A DNA stretch of 64,000 nucleotides from Roseomonas sp. (GCA_020249265.1 JADCGA010000011.1:124001-188000), one strand, 5' to 3'. Numbered from the stretch's first letter, positions 33,198 through 42,918 are shown. A program made the numbers and translations. The notes: generated by a model from the sequence alone, not told the origin.

Positions 33198-35459
33198 TCA
33201 TAGAGCCCTCAATCCGAAATCGCCGATGGTCTTGAAGCCAAAGCGGAACAGCAACATGGTGGCCCCTGGGTAAAAATCGCCCGTTGCAGGATCTTCACCA
33301 TAGCGCTTGACGAAACGGGTTTCAAAAATGAAGCACTCATCCTCATACATGGCCGAAACACCTAGGGCCACCGGGCGATTGAGTTGGACATCCTGGCGGC
33401 TAAAGGCGCTGACTTGCCAAAAGCCAAGGCGCTGCCTGGCACCAAGATAGACTTCCTCGCGCTGTGCAACAGGATTGAGAAAGGGCATGGGCGGCGCCTG
33501 CAAATAGCCAAGGGTGAAGCCTGTATCATTGGTCGGGCGCAGCGTGGCGCTGACATCATAGGCGCGGGCGGCGAAGCTCTCCCCACCGCGGCGGGCGCGG
33601 CCGGTCAGATCAATCCAGGAACTTGGCCTGAAGGTCAGTCGGCTGACCCAATCGGAGGCACGATTTTCCAGGCCACTATAGGGGTAGAAGGGACCGCCAT
33701 CATCCTGAACGCGGAAGGATCGCCCGACCAAGGCTTCAAGCTGGCGATCTTCCGGCAGGAACCAGGCACCACGCAATGCCATATCGGCGCGCGTGCCGCC
33801 TTCCTGCCGATCACGCCCGGTGAAGCGGTTGAGTGAGAACAGATTGGCATCCGTGAAGTCAAAGACGATGCTGTCTTCATTCGGAATGCGGTATTGGCTG
33901 CCGGTCATGGGACCGGTCACCAATTGGACACGCGGTTCAATCACCTGGCGACCCCAATCGCCCCCGTCGCGCAAAAAGGGCATGCGCCAATCCAACGCCG
34001 CCCGGATGTTGGCGGCGGCATTTTGCCCATTGGCATCACCCTTCGCGAAATTGGGGGCAAGGTTGATATCCTCAAAATCATAGGCGGCGAGATCGCTTTG
34101 AGCGCGCAGCGTCCAGATGCCGCTCAGGTCATCCATCCTCGGCAGGGCATAACCGATACGCGTTGCAGCGCGGCGTGTGCTGGTGCCGGTACCGCGAAAG
34201 ACAGCGAAATTCCAGGTATCTAACGTGAAACGCCCACCCAGAGAATCTTCCGGCGATTCCCAATCGGCATAGATATTGGGCAGCACAAGGGGAATGCGGC
34301 TTATGTCATCGGTTCGGCGCAAGCCCTGATAGGCACGCGCATCAAACCGCGCAAAACCCTCAGGCCCCCAAAAGCCTTCGGTGAAAAGCGTTGTCGGCAG
34401 AACGCGCTGCGCCCCGTAGCGGTAGATGCGGAGGTATTGTTCGGAACTGGCGCGGTTCAGGTCAAACCCGGCGCGCCAGGTTTCATCCAGGGAAAAGCGG
34501 CCTTTGGCAAAGATATGGCCGGCGAAGCCTTCTTCCGTACCGTCGCGGCCATCCAGATAGCCAGCGGAACTCAACACCTCAATCTCACCATTGTTGAAGC
34601 GCCGACGGTAATCCAGCCCAAGATTCGGCGCGACACGGGTCGAGGTGGTGGGCCGCAGGACTAATTCCTGACTTTCATCAATCGCCCAGTAATAGGGAGT
34701 TTCGATGAACCCGCCGAGATATCTGGTGATCCCGAAACTTGGGCTCAGGAAACCGGATTGCCGCGCTGCCGATCCATCCGGATGCTGGAAATAGGGCAAC
34801 CAGATCACCGGCACGCCCGCCATGTCGAGCGAAGCTCCACGATAGCGCACCTGCTGTTCCGTGCGATCCAAGGTAGCGGTGCGCGCGCGCAATTGCCAAA
34901 TAGGCGGCGCCAGCGGGTCATCCTTGCAAGGATAGCAAACAGTGTAGACAACCCGGGCCAAATCGAAGATCGAACCATCGGTGCGCCGCGCGCCACTTGC
35001 CGCGATACGGCCATTTTGGAGCAGATAGCCGCGTAGGCCTTCCAAAACACCATCGCGCATCTGATTGGAAAGGACCGCGTTTTCCGCGAAAAAAACCTGC
35101 CCGTCCGCTTCAATCAGCTGCACATTGCCGCGTGCGGTTGCGACACCTGTATTGCGATTATAGGTCAATTCGTCAGCGCGCAGGATCCGCCCACCTTGGA
35201 AGGCCTCCACCCGGCCCCGCGCCACCACCAGGGCGGCGTTTTGGTCGTATTGCACTTCATCGGCGGTAAAGGTGACCGGCGCATTCTGTGGCGGCGCCGC
35301 GGGTGCGGCAGCAGCGGGCGCAGCTGTGCCCCCCGGCAGGCTGGGTGCCACCGAAGCGGGCGGGGCGATCGGTGGCAAAACCGGAGCCTGCGCAAATCCC
35401 ACACTCGGGGCCAGCGCCAAGACGAGAAAGCCAAGAATTCTTCCAGCCCGGCGCGACAT
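33198..35459 (-). CDS. lptD: LPS-assembly outer membrane protein LptD
   Basis: 753 residues. Signal peptide ILGFLVLALAPSVGFAQA, a Pro/Ala-rich linker, then the periplasmic OstA/jellyroll domain (about 60-150: VTFTADEVQYDQNAALVVA, LTYNRNTGVATARGNV) and a large C-terminal beta-barrel rich in aromatic residues. The VCYPCKDDP motif carries a Cys pair early in the barrel region. Inserts lipopolysaccharide into the outer leaflet with LptE. ATG at 35459 comes one base after the lptG TAG; longer in-frame upstream sequence is inside lptG. Part of lptF-lptG-lptD-surA-rsmA. Confidence 0.95.
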   Translation of the reverse strand: MSRRAGRILGFLVLALAPSVGFAQAPVLPPIAPPASVAPSLPGGTAAPAAAAPAAPPQNAPVTFTADEVQYDQNAALVVARGRVEAFQGGRILRADELTYNRNTGVATARGNVQLIEADGQVFFAENAVLSNQMRDGVLEGLRGYLLQNGRIAASGARRTDGSIFDLARVVYTVCYPCKDDPLAPPIWQLRARTATLDRTEQQVRYRGASLDMAGVPVIWLPYFQHPDGSAARQSGFLSPSFGITRYLGGFIETPYYWAIDESQELVLRPTTSTRVAPNLGLDYRRRFNNGEIEVLSSAGYLDGRDGTEEGFAGHIFAKGRFSLDETWRAGFDLNRASSEQYLRIYRYGAQRVLPTTLFTEGFWGPEGFARFDARAYQGLRRTDDISRIPLVLPNIYADWESPEDSLGGRFTLDTWNFAVFRGTGTSTRRAATRIGYALPRMDDLSGIWTLRAQSDLAAYDFEDINLAPNFAKGDANGQNAAANIRAALDWRMPFLRDGGDWGRQVIEPRVQLVTGPMTGSQYRIPNEDSIVFDFTDANLFSLNRFTGRDRQEGGTRADMALRGAWFLPEDRQLEALVGRSFRVQDDGGPFYPYSGLENRASDWVSRLTFRPSSWIDLTGRARRGGESFAARAYDVSATLRPTNDTGFTLGYLQAPPMPFLNPVAQREEVYLGARQRLGFWQVSAFSRQDVQLNRPVALGVSAMYEDECFIFETRFVKRYGEDPATGDFYPGATMLLFRFGFKTIGDFGLRAL

Positions 35460-35460
35460 T

Positions 35461-36585
35461 CTACCCGTCCTCAAGATGCAGCAGCAGGGCTGCCGCCAAT
35501 AGGAAACCGGCACCCGCCGGCGCCCAGGCCGCCAATACCACAGGCAAACTACCCGCTTCACCAAATTCGCCGGTGATCTTGTCCAGCACGAAAAGCGCAA
35601 AGCCAGCGCTGACCCCGCCCGCGATCATGCGCGCCACGCCACCGCGCCGGGCAGAACGCATGGAAAACCCGGCCGCGAGTAGCGCCATGGCAATGGCAAG
35701 CAAGGGCAGCGCCAGCAGGGATTGGAAATGCAGGCGATGGCGAATGGCGGAAAAACCGGCATTCTCAAGAACACTGATGAATTCCGGCAAGGCCCAAAGG
35801 CTGAGCGTATCGGGGCTGGCAAAGGAATTCTCGATCCTTTCGGGGGTCAATTCGGTCGGGAAATCCAGGCTCTGCGGCGCGCCCGCCACGCGATCCGCGC
35901 CAAAAACCCTGGCACCATCAAAGCGCCAGCGCCCAGGCTGGAGCAAGGCCGATGTGGCTTCAATGCGTGCCAATGGGCGATCTTCGGCGGAAAGCCTCCA
36001 GATGCTGACCTCAGCCAGGCGCAGCGCTTCACCCGACCGCAATTCCCGTGTCGCGACGGGACGGCCAGAGATGATGGCGACGCCTTGGGGTTGCAGCCCA
36101 TCATCCGCCTGCCGCAACCAAAGCCTGCCGCCGGCCAAAGCCGTGATGCCGCCAACATTTCGGAGATAAAGCTGGTCTAGCCGCTCGGCGCGCGCCAACA
36201 AGGCCGAAGACAAGGGCGAAAGTGCCATGCTGGCGCCAAGCCCAAGCAGCAGGGCCACCAGTACCGGCCCGGCCAGAAAGCCCCAGGCGGAAATGCCCGC
36301 CGCGCGCGCCACCACCAATTCGGAAAAGCGCGTCAGCCGCCAAAAGGCGATAATGCCGCCAAGCAGCACGGCAAAGGGTAGGATTTGCATGGCGACATAG
36401 GGGATTCGGAGTGCCGCGATCTGCGACACCAGCGCAAAATTCGCCTCGGGCCTTGTCGCCGCGCGGCGCAACAATTCTATCAGGTCAAACAGCGCGACCA
36501 GCATGGAAAGCGCCAGCACCATCAATAGTGCCATGCCGGCAAAACGTCGCGCCACATAGGCCATGAGCGTGATGGGCAAGGTCAT
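35461..36585 (-). CDS. lptG: LPS export ABC transporter permease LptG
   Basis: 374 residues, YjgP/YjgQ family. N-terminal membrane block LMAYVARRFAGMALLMVLAL, coupling segment FSELVVARAAGISAWGFL, a periplasmic beta-jellyroll (about 130-270), and three C-terminal helices. Forms the inner-membrane complex with LptF and LptB, extracting lipopolysaccharide for LptC/A/D. Its start overlaps the lptF stop by 4 bases. Confidence 0.94.
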   Translation of the reverse strand: MTLPITLMAYVARRFAGMALLMVLALSMLVALFDLIELLRRAATRPEANFALVSQIAALRIPYVAMQILPFAVLLGGIIAFWRLTRFSELVVARAAGISAWGFLAGPVLVALLLGLGASMALSPLSSALLARAERLDQLYLRNVGGITALAGGRLWLRQADDGLQPQGVAIISGRPVATRELRSGEALRLAEVSIWRLSAEDRPLARIEATSALLQPGRWRFDGARVFGADRVAGAPQSLDFPTELTPERIENSFASPDTLSLWALPEFISVLENAGFSAIRHRLHFQSLLALPLLAIAMALLAAGFSMRSARRGGVARMIAGGVSAGFALFVLDKITGEFGEAGSLPVVLAAWAPAGAGFLLAAALLLHLEDG

Positions 36586-37715
36586 GGCAGCGCCTTACGC
36601 GGGGGCGCCTTCCGCGGCAGGCCGGGGGCGCCGGCCAGCCACCAGGCGGAAATCACGCCCGGCAGGATGGCATGCAGCCAGATCAGCCAGATCAGCCCAT
36701 CGCGCCGCATTGCCGCATTGCTGATGGTCAGGCCAAGCGCCAGCAGCGCCACCATGACACCAATGCCAAGCACCACACCGAAACCGCCGCCATGGCGGCG
36801 GAATTGCCCGGTCAGCGCCACCGCCAGCCCGACCAGGGCAAACGAAAGCGCGGTCAGCGGGCTTGCCATGCGCTGATGCGCCTCCGCCCGGAAGCGCCTG
36901 AGTTCGCGCGGGCGCAAACCCTCAGCCGAATCGGGGTCCAGCAATTCGGCAATCGAACGTTCGCGGCTGTCGCGGCTGCGCGTTTCCTCACTGCGCGCGA
37001 CACGCGCCAGATCAACGCTGTTTTCGGAAAAGCTCAGCACGGTCAGCCGCGGCGGCGCGCCCGATGCGCCTTTTTCCATCTGCTGACGCACACCATCATA
37101 AAGCGTCACGCGCGGCCCATCCGGCCCCTGCCCGATGCGCCCGGCTTGCGCCAGGATAGTCACCGCGCCGCCGGCTTCGCGCTGGTCATGCACCATAATC
37201 CCGCGCAGCGTGCCATCGGGATCGCGCCTGCGGGCATAGACGGTCAGATCATTGCCGAGGGTGGAGAAAACGCCTTCCTGCAACAACACGCCTACCAATT
37301 GATTGCGGATTTCAAATTGCCATTGCCTGAAGGCAGTATGGCTGAGCGGCACCAACCAGAAATTCAGGAAGGCCATCACCGCCACGACCAGCAGACCAAG
37401 CGCCAAGGCAGGGCGTGCGATTTGCCAATTGGAAAGCCCGGCCGCGCGCATCACTACCAATTCACGGTCCCCAGCCAGGCGCAAATGCACGAATAGCATC
37501 ACGATGAAGGTCGTGATCGGCAGGATGACCGAAAAGAAGGACGGCAAAAGCAAGCTGGTCAATTCGAAAAACACCGCGAGCGACAGCCCGCGATCCAGCA
37601 CCAATTCAATGAAGCGGAGCGATTGCGTCAGCCAGACAAGCGCCGCCAGTCCTACCGTTACGGCAAGCAGGGCCAGCGCAAGCTGGCGGAACAAGTAGCG
37701 GTCGAGCAGGGTCAT
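36582..37715 (-). CDS. lptF: LPS export ABC transporter permease LptF
   Basis: 377 residues, YjgP/YjgQ family. LLDRYLFRQLALALLAVTVG at the N-terminus and LRLAGDRELVVMRAAGLS, the coupling region, are diagnostic. Periplasmic domain about 130-280; C-terminal helices contain SPLTALSFALVGLAVALTG. First gene of the run lptF-lptG-lptD-surA-rsmA. Only 51 bases separate it from the upstream FAD oxidase gene on the same strand. Confidence 0.94.
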   Translation of the reverse strand: MTLLDRYLFRQLALALLAVTVGLAALVWLTQSLRFIELVLDRGLSLAVFFELTSLLLPSFFSVILPITTFIVMLFVHLRLAGDRELVVMRAAGLSNWQIARPALALGLLVVAVMAFLNFWLVPLSHTAFRQWQFEIRNQLVGVLLQEGVFSTLGNDLTVYARRRDPDGTLRGIMVHDQREAGGAVTILAQAGRIGQGPDGPRVTLYDGVRQQMEKGASGAPPRLTVLSFSENSVDLARVARSEETRSRDSRERSIAELLDPDSAEGLRPRELRRFRAEAHQRMASPLTALSFALVGLAVALTGQFRRHGGGFGVVLGIGVMVALLALGLTISNAAMRRDGLIWLIWLHAILPGVISAWWLAGAPGLPRKAPPRKALP

Positions 37716-37766
37716 CGGCTTGGCGAGCCTAGCCGCTTGGCGCCAATGCCGAAAGCGGCAAAGGCT

Positions 37767-39185
37767 TCAGGGCAGCACCTTACCGGGATTCATCAGCCCC
37801 TTGGGGTCTAGCGCGGCCTTGATTTGCCGCATCACGGCCAATTCGGCGCCACCACGCCATTCTTCCATCATATCGGTCTTGAGCTGGCCGATGCCGTGTT
37901 CGGCGCTGAAGGACCCGTCCAATTCCCGCACCACCTCATTCACGCAATCCATGATGTCATGGCTGCGGGCGAGGAAAGCCGCCGGGTCAGCGCCTTCGGG
38001 CTGGACCAGATTCACATGGATATTGCCATCGCCCATATGGCCGAAGGGCATGGGGCGAATGCCGGGAATAAGGCGCCGGCAAGCTTCCGATGCGCGTTCG
38101 ATCAGCTCCGGCACGCGGGAGACGGGGACCGAGACATCATTCTTGACCGAAGCGCCAGCCTTGCGCTGCGCTTCCGTATGTTCTTCGCGAATGCGCCACA
38201 GCGCGGCGCGCTGCGCTTCGCTTTCTGCCAGCACGGCATCCAGCACTTCACCTGATTCCATGGCCGGCGCCAGCACAAGTTCCGCGAGGCCCCGCAAATC
38301 CGCATCCGGCCTGGTGGAGGCCAGATCAATCAGCGCGTAATGCTGGGCGCGTTCAGCAAGCGGCAAGGTCACACCGGGGATGAGTTGCACGGTCAGGTCA
38401 ACGCCATCGCCCGACATATATTCAAACGCGCGGATCGCGCCTTCATCATTGTCACGAAAGCGGCGGAACAGGCCAAGCGCTGCTTCCGCATCTCGCACGG
38501 CCGCGAAAATCACTTCATTGGCGCGGGGGCGGGCGAATAGCTTCAAGACAGCAGCGGTGATGATGCCAAGAGTGCCTTCCGCGCCCACAAAAACATGGCG
38601 CAGCGCATAGCCGGTATTGTCCTTCCGAAGGCGCCGGAGGCCATGCCAGATGCTGCCATCGGGCAGTACCACTTCAAGCCCCAGCATCAATTCCCGCGCA
38701 TTGCCGTAGCGGACCGTGTTATTGCCGCCGGCATTGGTGGAAAGTACGCCGCCGATCATGGCTGTGCCTTCGCCACCGAAGCTGAGGGGGAAAAGGCAGC
38801 CCGCAGCGGCAGCCGCTTCCTGGGCGGTTTTCACTACAACACCCGCTTCGGCGGTCATGGTCATATCCAACGGGTCGAGGTCGCGGATGCGGTTCATGCG
38901 CGCCAGGGAGACAATCACGGTGCGCCCGGAAGCATCCGGCGTGGCGCCACCGACCATGGAGGTATTGCCCCCCTGCGGCACAATGGCGATGCCGGCGCCA
39001 GCGCAAAGCCTGACTGCTTCGGCCAATTCCGCAGTATTGGCAGGGCGGAGCAGCGCCAAAGCCCGGCCCTGATACAGGCTCCGCCAATCAGCCAAAGCGG
39101 GGGCGAGGTCGGAGGCATCGGTCAGCAGCCCGGCGGGGCCAAGCAGGCTGGCAAGGGCGGGGGGAAGTGGGGGTGAATCGGCCAT
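37767..39185 (-). CDS. FAD-binding oxidoreductase, GlcD/D-2-hydroxyacid dehydrogenase type
   Basis: 472 residues. PCMH-type FAD domain (about 40-220) with IVPQGGNTSMVGGATP and FGGEGTAMIGGVLSTNAGG; C-terminal FAD-linked oxidase domain with GHMGDGNIHVNLV and SAEHGIGQLKTDMM. These match the D-2-hydroxyglutarate / D-lactate / glycolate dehydrogenase group. Substrate is a 2-hydroxyacid but cannot be fixed from sequence. Followed by lptF and preceded by a Bug gene 41 bases away, all on the minus strand. Confidence 0.9.
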   Translation of the reverse strand: MADSPPLPPALASLLGPAGLLTDASDLAPALADWRSLYQGRALALLRPANTAELAEAVRLCAGAGIAIVPQGGNTSMVGGATPDASGRTVIVSLARMNRIRDLDPLDMTMTAEAGVVVKTAQEAAAAAGCLFPLSFGGEGTAMIGGVLSTNAGGNNTVRYGNARELMLGLEVVLPDGSIWHGLRRLRKDNTGYALRHVFVGAEGTLGIITAAVLKLFARPRANEVIFAAVRDAEAALGLFRRFRDNDEGAIRAFEYMSGDGVDLTVQLIPGVTLPLAERAQHYALIDLASTRPDADLRGLAELVLAPAMESGEVLDAVLAESEAQRAALWRIREEHTEAQRKAGASVKNDVSVPVSRVPELIERASEACRRLIPGIRPMPFGHMGDGNIHVNLVQPEGADPAAFLARSHDIMDCVNEVVRELDGSFSAEHGIGQLKTDMMEEWRGGAELAVMRQIKAALDPKGLMNPGKVLP

Positions 39186-39226
39186 GGGCTGTTGAAACGC
39201 CCCAGCCCCGCGCGGTCAAGTTCCTA

Positions 39227-40183
39227 CTACTCCACTTTGATATCCGCCGCCGTGATCAGCGCCTGCCAGCGGGTGATCTCGGTTGCGTTGAAGCGGGCCA
39301 ATTCCGCCGAATCGCCGGGCATGGGTTCAAAGCCAAGCGTCGAAAGGCGCTCCACCACCGCGCGATCACTCAATGCCCGCGCAAGGGCGGCTTCCATACC
39401 GCGCACGGCCTCGGCAGGGGTATTGGCGGGGGCGTAAACGCCCATCCAGGCGGCCACATCAAACCCGGCCAGCCCGGCTTCCTGAAGCGTCGGCAAGTTG
39501 GGCAGCAAGGCGCTGCGCTGCGCGCCCGTCACTGCCAGGGGTCGCACCTCATTGCCGCGCGCCAACGGAATCCCAATGGTGAGGTCCACAATGGCGAAGG
39601 AAATCCGCCCCGCCACCAGATCCGTCATGGTATTGGCTGAGGAGCGATAGGGCACATCCAGTACCTCGGCCCCAATCTGGCGCACAAAGCTTTTGCCGGC
39701 GGCGAGATAGACCGCCGACCAATGACCGAAGCTGTATTTGCCGGGCTCCGCCTTCAATGCGGTGATGAAGGCGCCGATATCGTCCGCCTTCACGGCAGGA
39801 TGCACCGCCAGCATGAGCGGGAAGATGCCAATGCGCCCAACCGGGGCGAAATCCCGCACCGGATCATAGGGCAGGCTGCGATAGAGCGCCGGGTTAATCG
39901 CCTGGGTCGTGCCAGTGGTGAAGAAAAAGCTATAGCCATCAGGCCGGGCGCGCGCCGCCGCCACCGCGCCAATATTGCCATTGGCGCCGCCACGATTTTC
40001 GATCACCACCGCCTGGCCGAGGCTGCGCCCGAGGTGATCGGCCAGGATGCGCGCCACGCCATCCGTGCCGCCGCCGGCGGCAAAGGGGACGATGGCGGTA
40101 ATGGGCCGCTCGGGCCAGGCGGCAAGGGTTGGGTGTGTGGTAAGCGCCATGACGGCGCCAATGATCCAGCCAAAAAGGCGCAT
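39227..40183 (-). CDS. Tripartite tricarboxylate transporter substrate-binding protein (Bug/TctC family)
   Basis: 318 residues. Signal peptide (WIIGAVMALTTHPTLA) then PERPITAIVPFAAGGGTDGVAR, the Bug N-terminal signature, NRGGANGNIGAVAAA and VLDVPYRSSANTM. Periplasmic scavenger of carboxylated compounds. No TctA/TctB membrane partner is adjacent. ATG at 40183 with AGAGG 3-4 bases upstream and AGGAG further up; an in-frame extension lacks a signal peptide at its N-terminus. Divergent from the CoA-transferase gene at 40335. Confidence 0.92.
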   Translation of the reverse strand: MRLFGWIIGAVMALTTHPTLAAWPERPITAIVPFAAGGGTDGVARILADHLGRSLGQAVVIENRGGANGNIGAVAAARARPDGYSFFFTTGTTQAINPALYRSLPYDPVRDFAPVGRIGIFPLMLAVHPAVKADDIGAFITALKAEPGKYSFGHWSAVYLAAGKSFVRQIGAEVLDVPYRSSANTMTDLVAGRISFAIVDLTIGIPLARGNEVRPLAVTGAQRSALLPNLPTLQEAGLAGFDVAAWMGVYAPANTPAEAVRGMEAALARALSDRAVVERLSTLGFEPMPGDSAELARFNATEITRWQALITAADIKVE

Positions 40184-40334
40184 TTTCCTCTCCTGTCCAG
40201 CGCGGTTGGTCCGCGCTTTGGTCATGAGCGGATATGCTGTGCCGATGCGCGGTCCAGGTCCAGCCCTTTCGCGCTGCTTGACAGCGTTTCACCGCTTGCC
40301 GAGGCTTTTGCCCGATAAGCAAGGATGCAACACC

Positions 40335-41480
40335 GTGACCGCTGCGCTGGATGGGCTGATTGTTCTGGACCTCACGAATTTTCTCTCCGGCCCCTATTGC
40401 GCCATGCTGCTGGGTGATTTGGGCGCCGATGTCATCAAGGTGGAACGCCCCGATGGCGGCGATGATGCGCGGCGCATGCCACCCTTTGTGGATGGCCGCA
40501 GCCAGCCCTTCGCGGTTTGGAACCGCAACAAGCGCAGCATCACGGCAGATTTGAAACAGCCAGAGGATGTCGAGCTGGTCCGCCAATTGGCCTTGCGCGC
40601 CGATGTACTGGTGGAAAACTTCCGCCCCGGCACGCTGGCGCGGCTTGGGCTGGGGTGGGAGGCGTTGAGTGCCGCCAATTCGCGCCTGATCTGGTGCGCG
40701 ATTTCAGGCTTTGGCCAGACCGGACCTTGGGCGGATCATGGGGGCTTGGATATGATGGCGCAGGGCATGTCGGGCCTCATGGCCGGCAATGGCCCGCCCG
40801 ATGGCGAACCGTACCGCCTGCCAATCGCCATTACCGATGTTACGGCGGGGATGTTTTCGGCGCTGTCAGTACTGGCCGCCCTGCAGGCGCGGGAACGCTC
40901 AGGGCAGGGCCAGCGCATTGATCAATCCCTGTTTGAAGCGGGTGTGGCGCTTGGCGTTTATGAAGCGGCGCATGTTTTCGCCCATGGCACGCGCCCTTCG
41001 CGGCTTGGGCAATTGCATCGCGGATCGGCGCCCTATCGCGTGTTTCAAACCGCCGATGGCTACATCACGCTGGGCGCATCGAAGGACAAATTCTGGCAGG
41101 CGCTATGCGGCATTATCGAACGCCCGGAACTGGCTACCGATCCCCGCTTCAAGACCAATGCGGATCGTGTCGCGAATAACGCCGCGCTGATCGAAGTTTT
41201 GCAGGATATTCTTGCGAAACGCCCAAGCGCCGAATGGCTGGCGGCACTTGGCAAGGCCGGCATCCCATCTGAACCCGTCCTGTCTTACGATGAGGCTTTG
41301 GCGCATCCGCAAGGCCAAGCGCGCGGCCTGGCGCAGGTTTTCGAAGACCCCGAACGCGGGCCGATCCAGCATCTGGCGCCGCCCTTGCGGTTAGAAGGCA
41401 CGCCGGCGCGCATCACCCGCCGCGCGCCGGATTTGGGCGAGCATAATGTGGAGATTCGGGCATGGTTGGCGAAAGGTTGA
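40335..41480 (+). CDS. CaiB/BaiF family CoA-transferase
   Basis: 381 residues, family III CoA-transferase. GLIVLDLTNFLSGPYCAMLL and GDLGADVIKVERP form the N-terminal CoA site; the predicted catalytic Asp is residue 168 (AITDVTAGMF). Moves CoA between acyl-CoA and a free carboxylic acid. The GTG start at 40335 is preceded by AAGGA and places the protein at normal length; in-frame ATGs further up overlap the divergent Bug gene. A TTGACA hexamer (40278-40283) lies upstream without a convincing -10. A Bug gene follows after 5 bases, suggesting the imported acid is activated by this enzyme. Confidence 0.9.
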   Translation: MTAALDGLIVLDLTNFLSGPYCAMLLGDLGADVIKVERPDGGDDARRMPPFVDGRSQPFAVWNRNKRSITADLKQPEDVELVRQLALRADVLVENFRPGTLARLGLGWEALSAANSRLIWCAISGFGQTGPWADHGGLDMMAQGMSGLMAGNGPPDGEPYRLPIAITDVTAGMFSALSVLAALQARERSGQGQRIDQSLFEAGVALGVYEAAHVFAHGTRPSRLGQLHRGSAPYRVFQTADGYITLGASKDKFWQALCGIIERPELATDPRFKTNADRVANNAALIEVLQDILAKRPSAEWLAALGKAGIPSEPVLSYDEALAHPQGQARGLAQVFEDPERGPIQHLAPPLRLEGTPARITRRAPDLGEHNVEIRAWLAKG

Positions 41481-41485
41481 AGGCG

Positions 41486-42442
41486 ATGGCGCGATTGATC
41501 CTGGGTTTGCTGCTTGTTTTCGGTCTGCTGGCGCCCGCAGCCGCGCAAGATGATTTTCCGAACCGGCAAATCCGGCTGATCGTGGTTTTCGCCCCGGGCG
41601 GCGGTGCGGATACCTCGGCCCGCGTTGTGGCGGGACCCATGTCGCAAATCCTGGGCCGGCAGGTGGTGGTGGAAAACCGACCCGGAGGAGTCTTTGGCGG
41701 GCAAATCGCGGCCACGGCGCGCCCGGATGGTTATACGTTGATGGCGGATGCTTCGGCCTTTGCCGTGCGCCACAAGCTGCACGCCAATCTTTCCTTTGAT
41801 TACCAGCGTGATTTCGCACCCGTGGCGCGGCTTTCCATCATGCCGCTTTTGCTTGTGGTGCCGATGGATGGCCCGACCAATTTGCGCGACATGATCACCA
41901 TGCTGCGTGCGCGCACCGACAAGCCGCATTATTCCGTGGCGGGGCTGGGGTCCGCCTCCCATTTCGCCGGGCTGCATTTCATCCTGCGCAGCGGCATTGA
42001 CGCGCAGCATGTGGCCTATCGTGGCGGTGCGCCCGGGGCCATGGCAGTGCTGACGGGTGATACGCTGTTCAATTTTGCCACCATGCCGTCTTCGCTTGGC
42101 CTGGTGCAGGGCAATCGCTTGCGCGCATTGGCGGTTTCCGCGGAAAGCCGCACGCCCATCCTGCCTGATGTGCCAACCGTGGCCGAAGCCGCGGATCTGC
42201 CAGGCTTTGCCCTTTCGGAATGGATCGGGCTTTACGCCCCAACCGGCGTTCCTCAACCCATCATGGCGCGGCTTGCTGACGCTGTGCGGCAAAGCCTTGC
42301 CCAGCCTGAGGTGGTCAGGCTGCTGGCCAGCCAAGGGGCTGAGGCGGCCTTTCTCGGCTTGCAGGATTTCGCCGGTTTTCTGGCACAGCAGCGCGACCTG
42401 CTATCCGATCTGACAGCACGGGCCGGCATGAAAGCGGAATGA
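41486..42442 (+). CDS. Tripartite tricarboxylate transporter substrate-binding protein (Bug/TctC family)
   Basis: 318 residues from [21 protein letters not shown], a clear signal peptide. Bug signatures: [44 protein letters not shown] and [15 protein letters not shown]. Periplasmic, likely binds a carboxylate. An alternative start at 41462 would overlap the CoA-transferase and spoil the signal peptide. Together with the minus-strand Bug gene at 39227 it brackets the CoA-transferase. No permease genes adjacent. Confidence 0.92.
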   Translation: MARLILGLLLVFGLLAPAAAQDDFPNRQIRLIVVFAPGGGADTSARVVAGPMSQILGRQVVVENRPGGVFGGQIAATARPDGYTLMADASAFAVRHKLHANLSFDYQRDFAPVARLSIMPLLLVVPMDGPTNLRDMITMLRARTDKPHYSVAGLGSASHFAGLHFILRSGIDAQHVAYRGGAPGAMAVLTGDTLFNFATMPSSLGLVQGNRLRALAVSAESRTPILPDVPTVAEAADLPGFALSEWIGLYAPTGVPQPIMARLADAVRQSLAQPEVVRLLASQGAEAAFLGLQDFAGFLAQQRDLLSDLTARAGMKAE

Positions 42443-42465
42443 TCACCCCGCCATTGCGAAAAAAC

Positions 42466-42495
42466 TTGACGCAGCGCGGGCGAGAATTGTCTGAT
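42466..42495 (+). promoter_or_regulatory. Candidate promoter of the cold-shock gene
   Basis: TTGACG (42466-42471) and TCTGAT (42490-42495) are separated by 18 bases. A start near 42502 would give a leader of about 117 bases before the cspA ATG, in keeping with the long structured leaders of cold-shock mRNAs. The leader holds GC-rich inverted segments around GTCCGGGAAAACCGGAA. Consensus match is partial. Confidence 0.35.
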
Positions 42496-42618
42496 TTCGG
42501 AGGGATTTTCGTGCCGTGTCTTGCCGAGTGGTCGTGCTTTCGACCGCCTTCGGGCCCGTCCGGGAAAACCGGAAAACGCGGTGGCGCTTCCGCCGCCATA
42601 ACAAAAGGGGCTCGCGTT

Positions 42619-42822
42619 ATGCCGAATGGCACTGTGAAATGGTTCAATGCAACCAAGGGCTTTGGCTTCATCCTGCCCGATGATGGCGGCAAGGATGTCT
42701 TTGTGCATATCACCGCCGTGCAGAAGGTTGGGCTGCAAGGGCTCAAGGAAAACCAGAAAGTCAGCTTTGAGGTCGCGAGTGAGCGTGGCAAGCCGGCGGC
42801 GATCAATCTGAAGGTCTTGTAG
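42619..42822 (+). CDS. Cold-shock protein (CspA family)
   Basis: 67 residues, a single OB-fold cold-shock domain. [20 protein letters not shown] contains RNP1 (KGFGFI), and [10 protein letters not shown] contains RNP2 (VFVHI). Binds single-stranded RNA/DNA as an RNA chaperone. The start at 42619 gives the standard N-terminus MPNGTVKW; a longer open frame upstream is leader sequence. Monocistronic by layout, convergent with the Mpo1-like gene. Confidence 0.94.
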   Translation: MPNGTVKWFNATKGFGFILPDDGGKDVFVHITAVQKVGLQGLKENQKVSFEVASERGKPAAINLKVL

Positions 42823-42918
42823 CGCCAGACTTGATCAGGCGGAACGCCGCAGCGGTCATGATACCGGCCCTGTAAAGGAATGCGGTTACAAGACAAAAAC
42901 AATGGTGCGGTCTTGCCT

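Noticed and set aside
40278-40306. Promoter for the CoA-transferase with TTGACA at 40278
   Set aside because: The -35 is perfect, but no acceptable -10 exists at 16-18 bases (GAGGCT region), so it is noted only in the gene entry.
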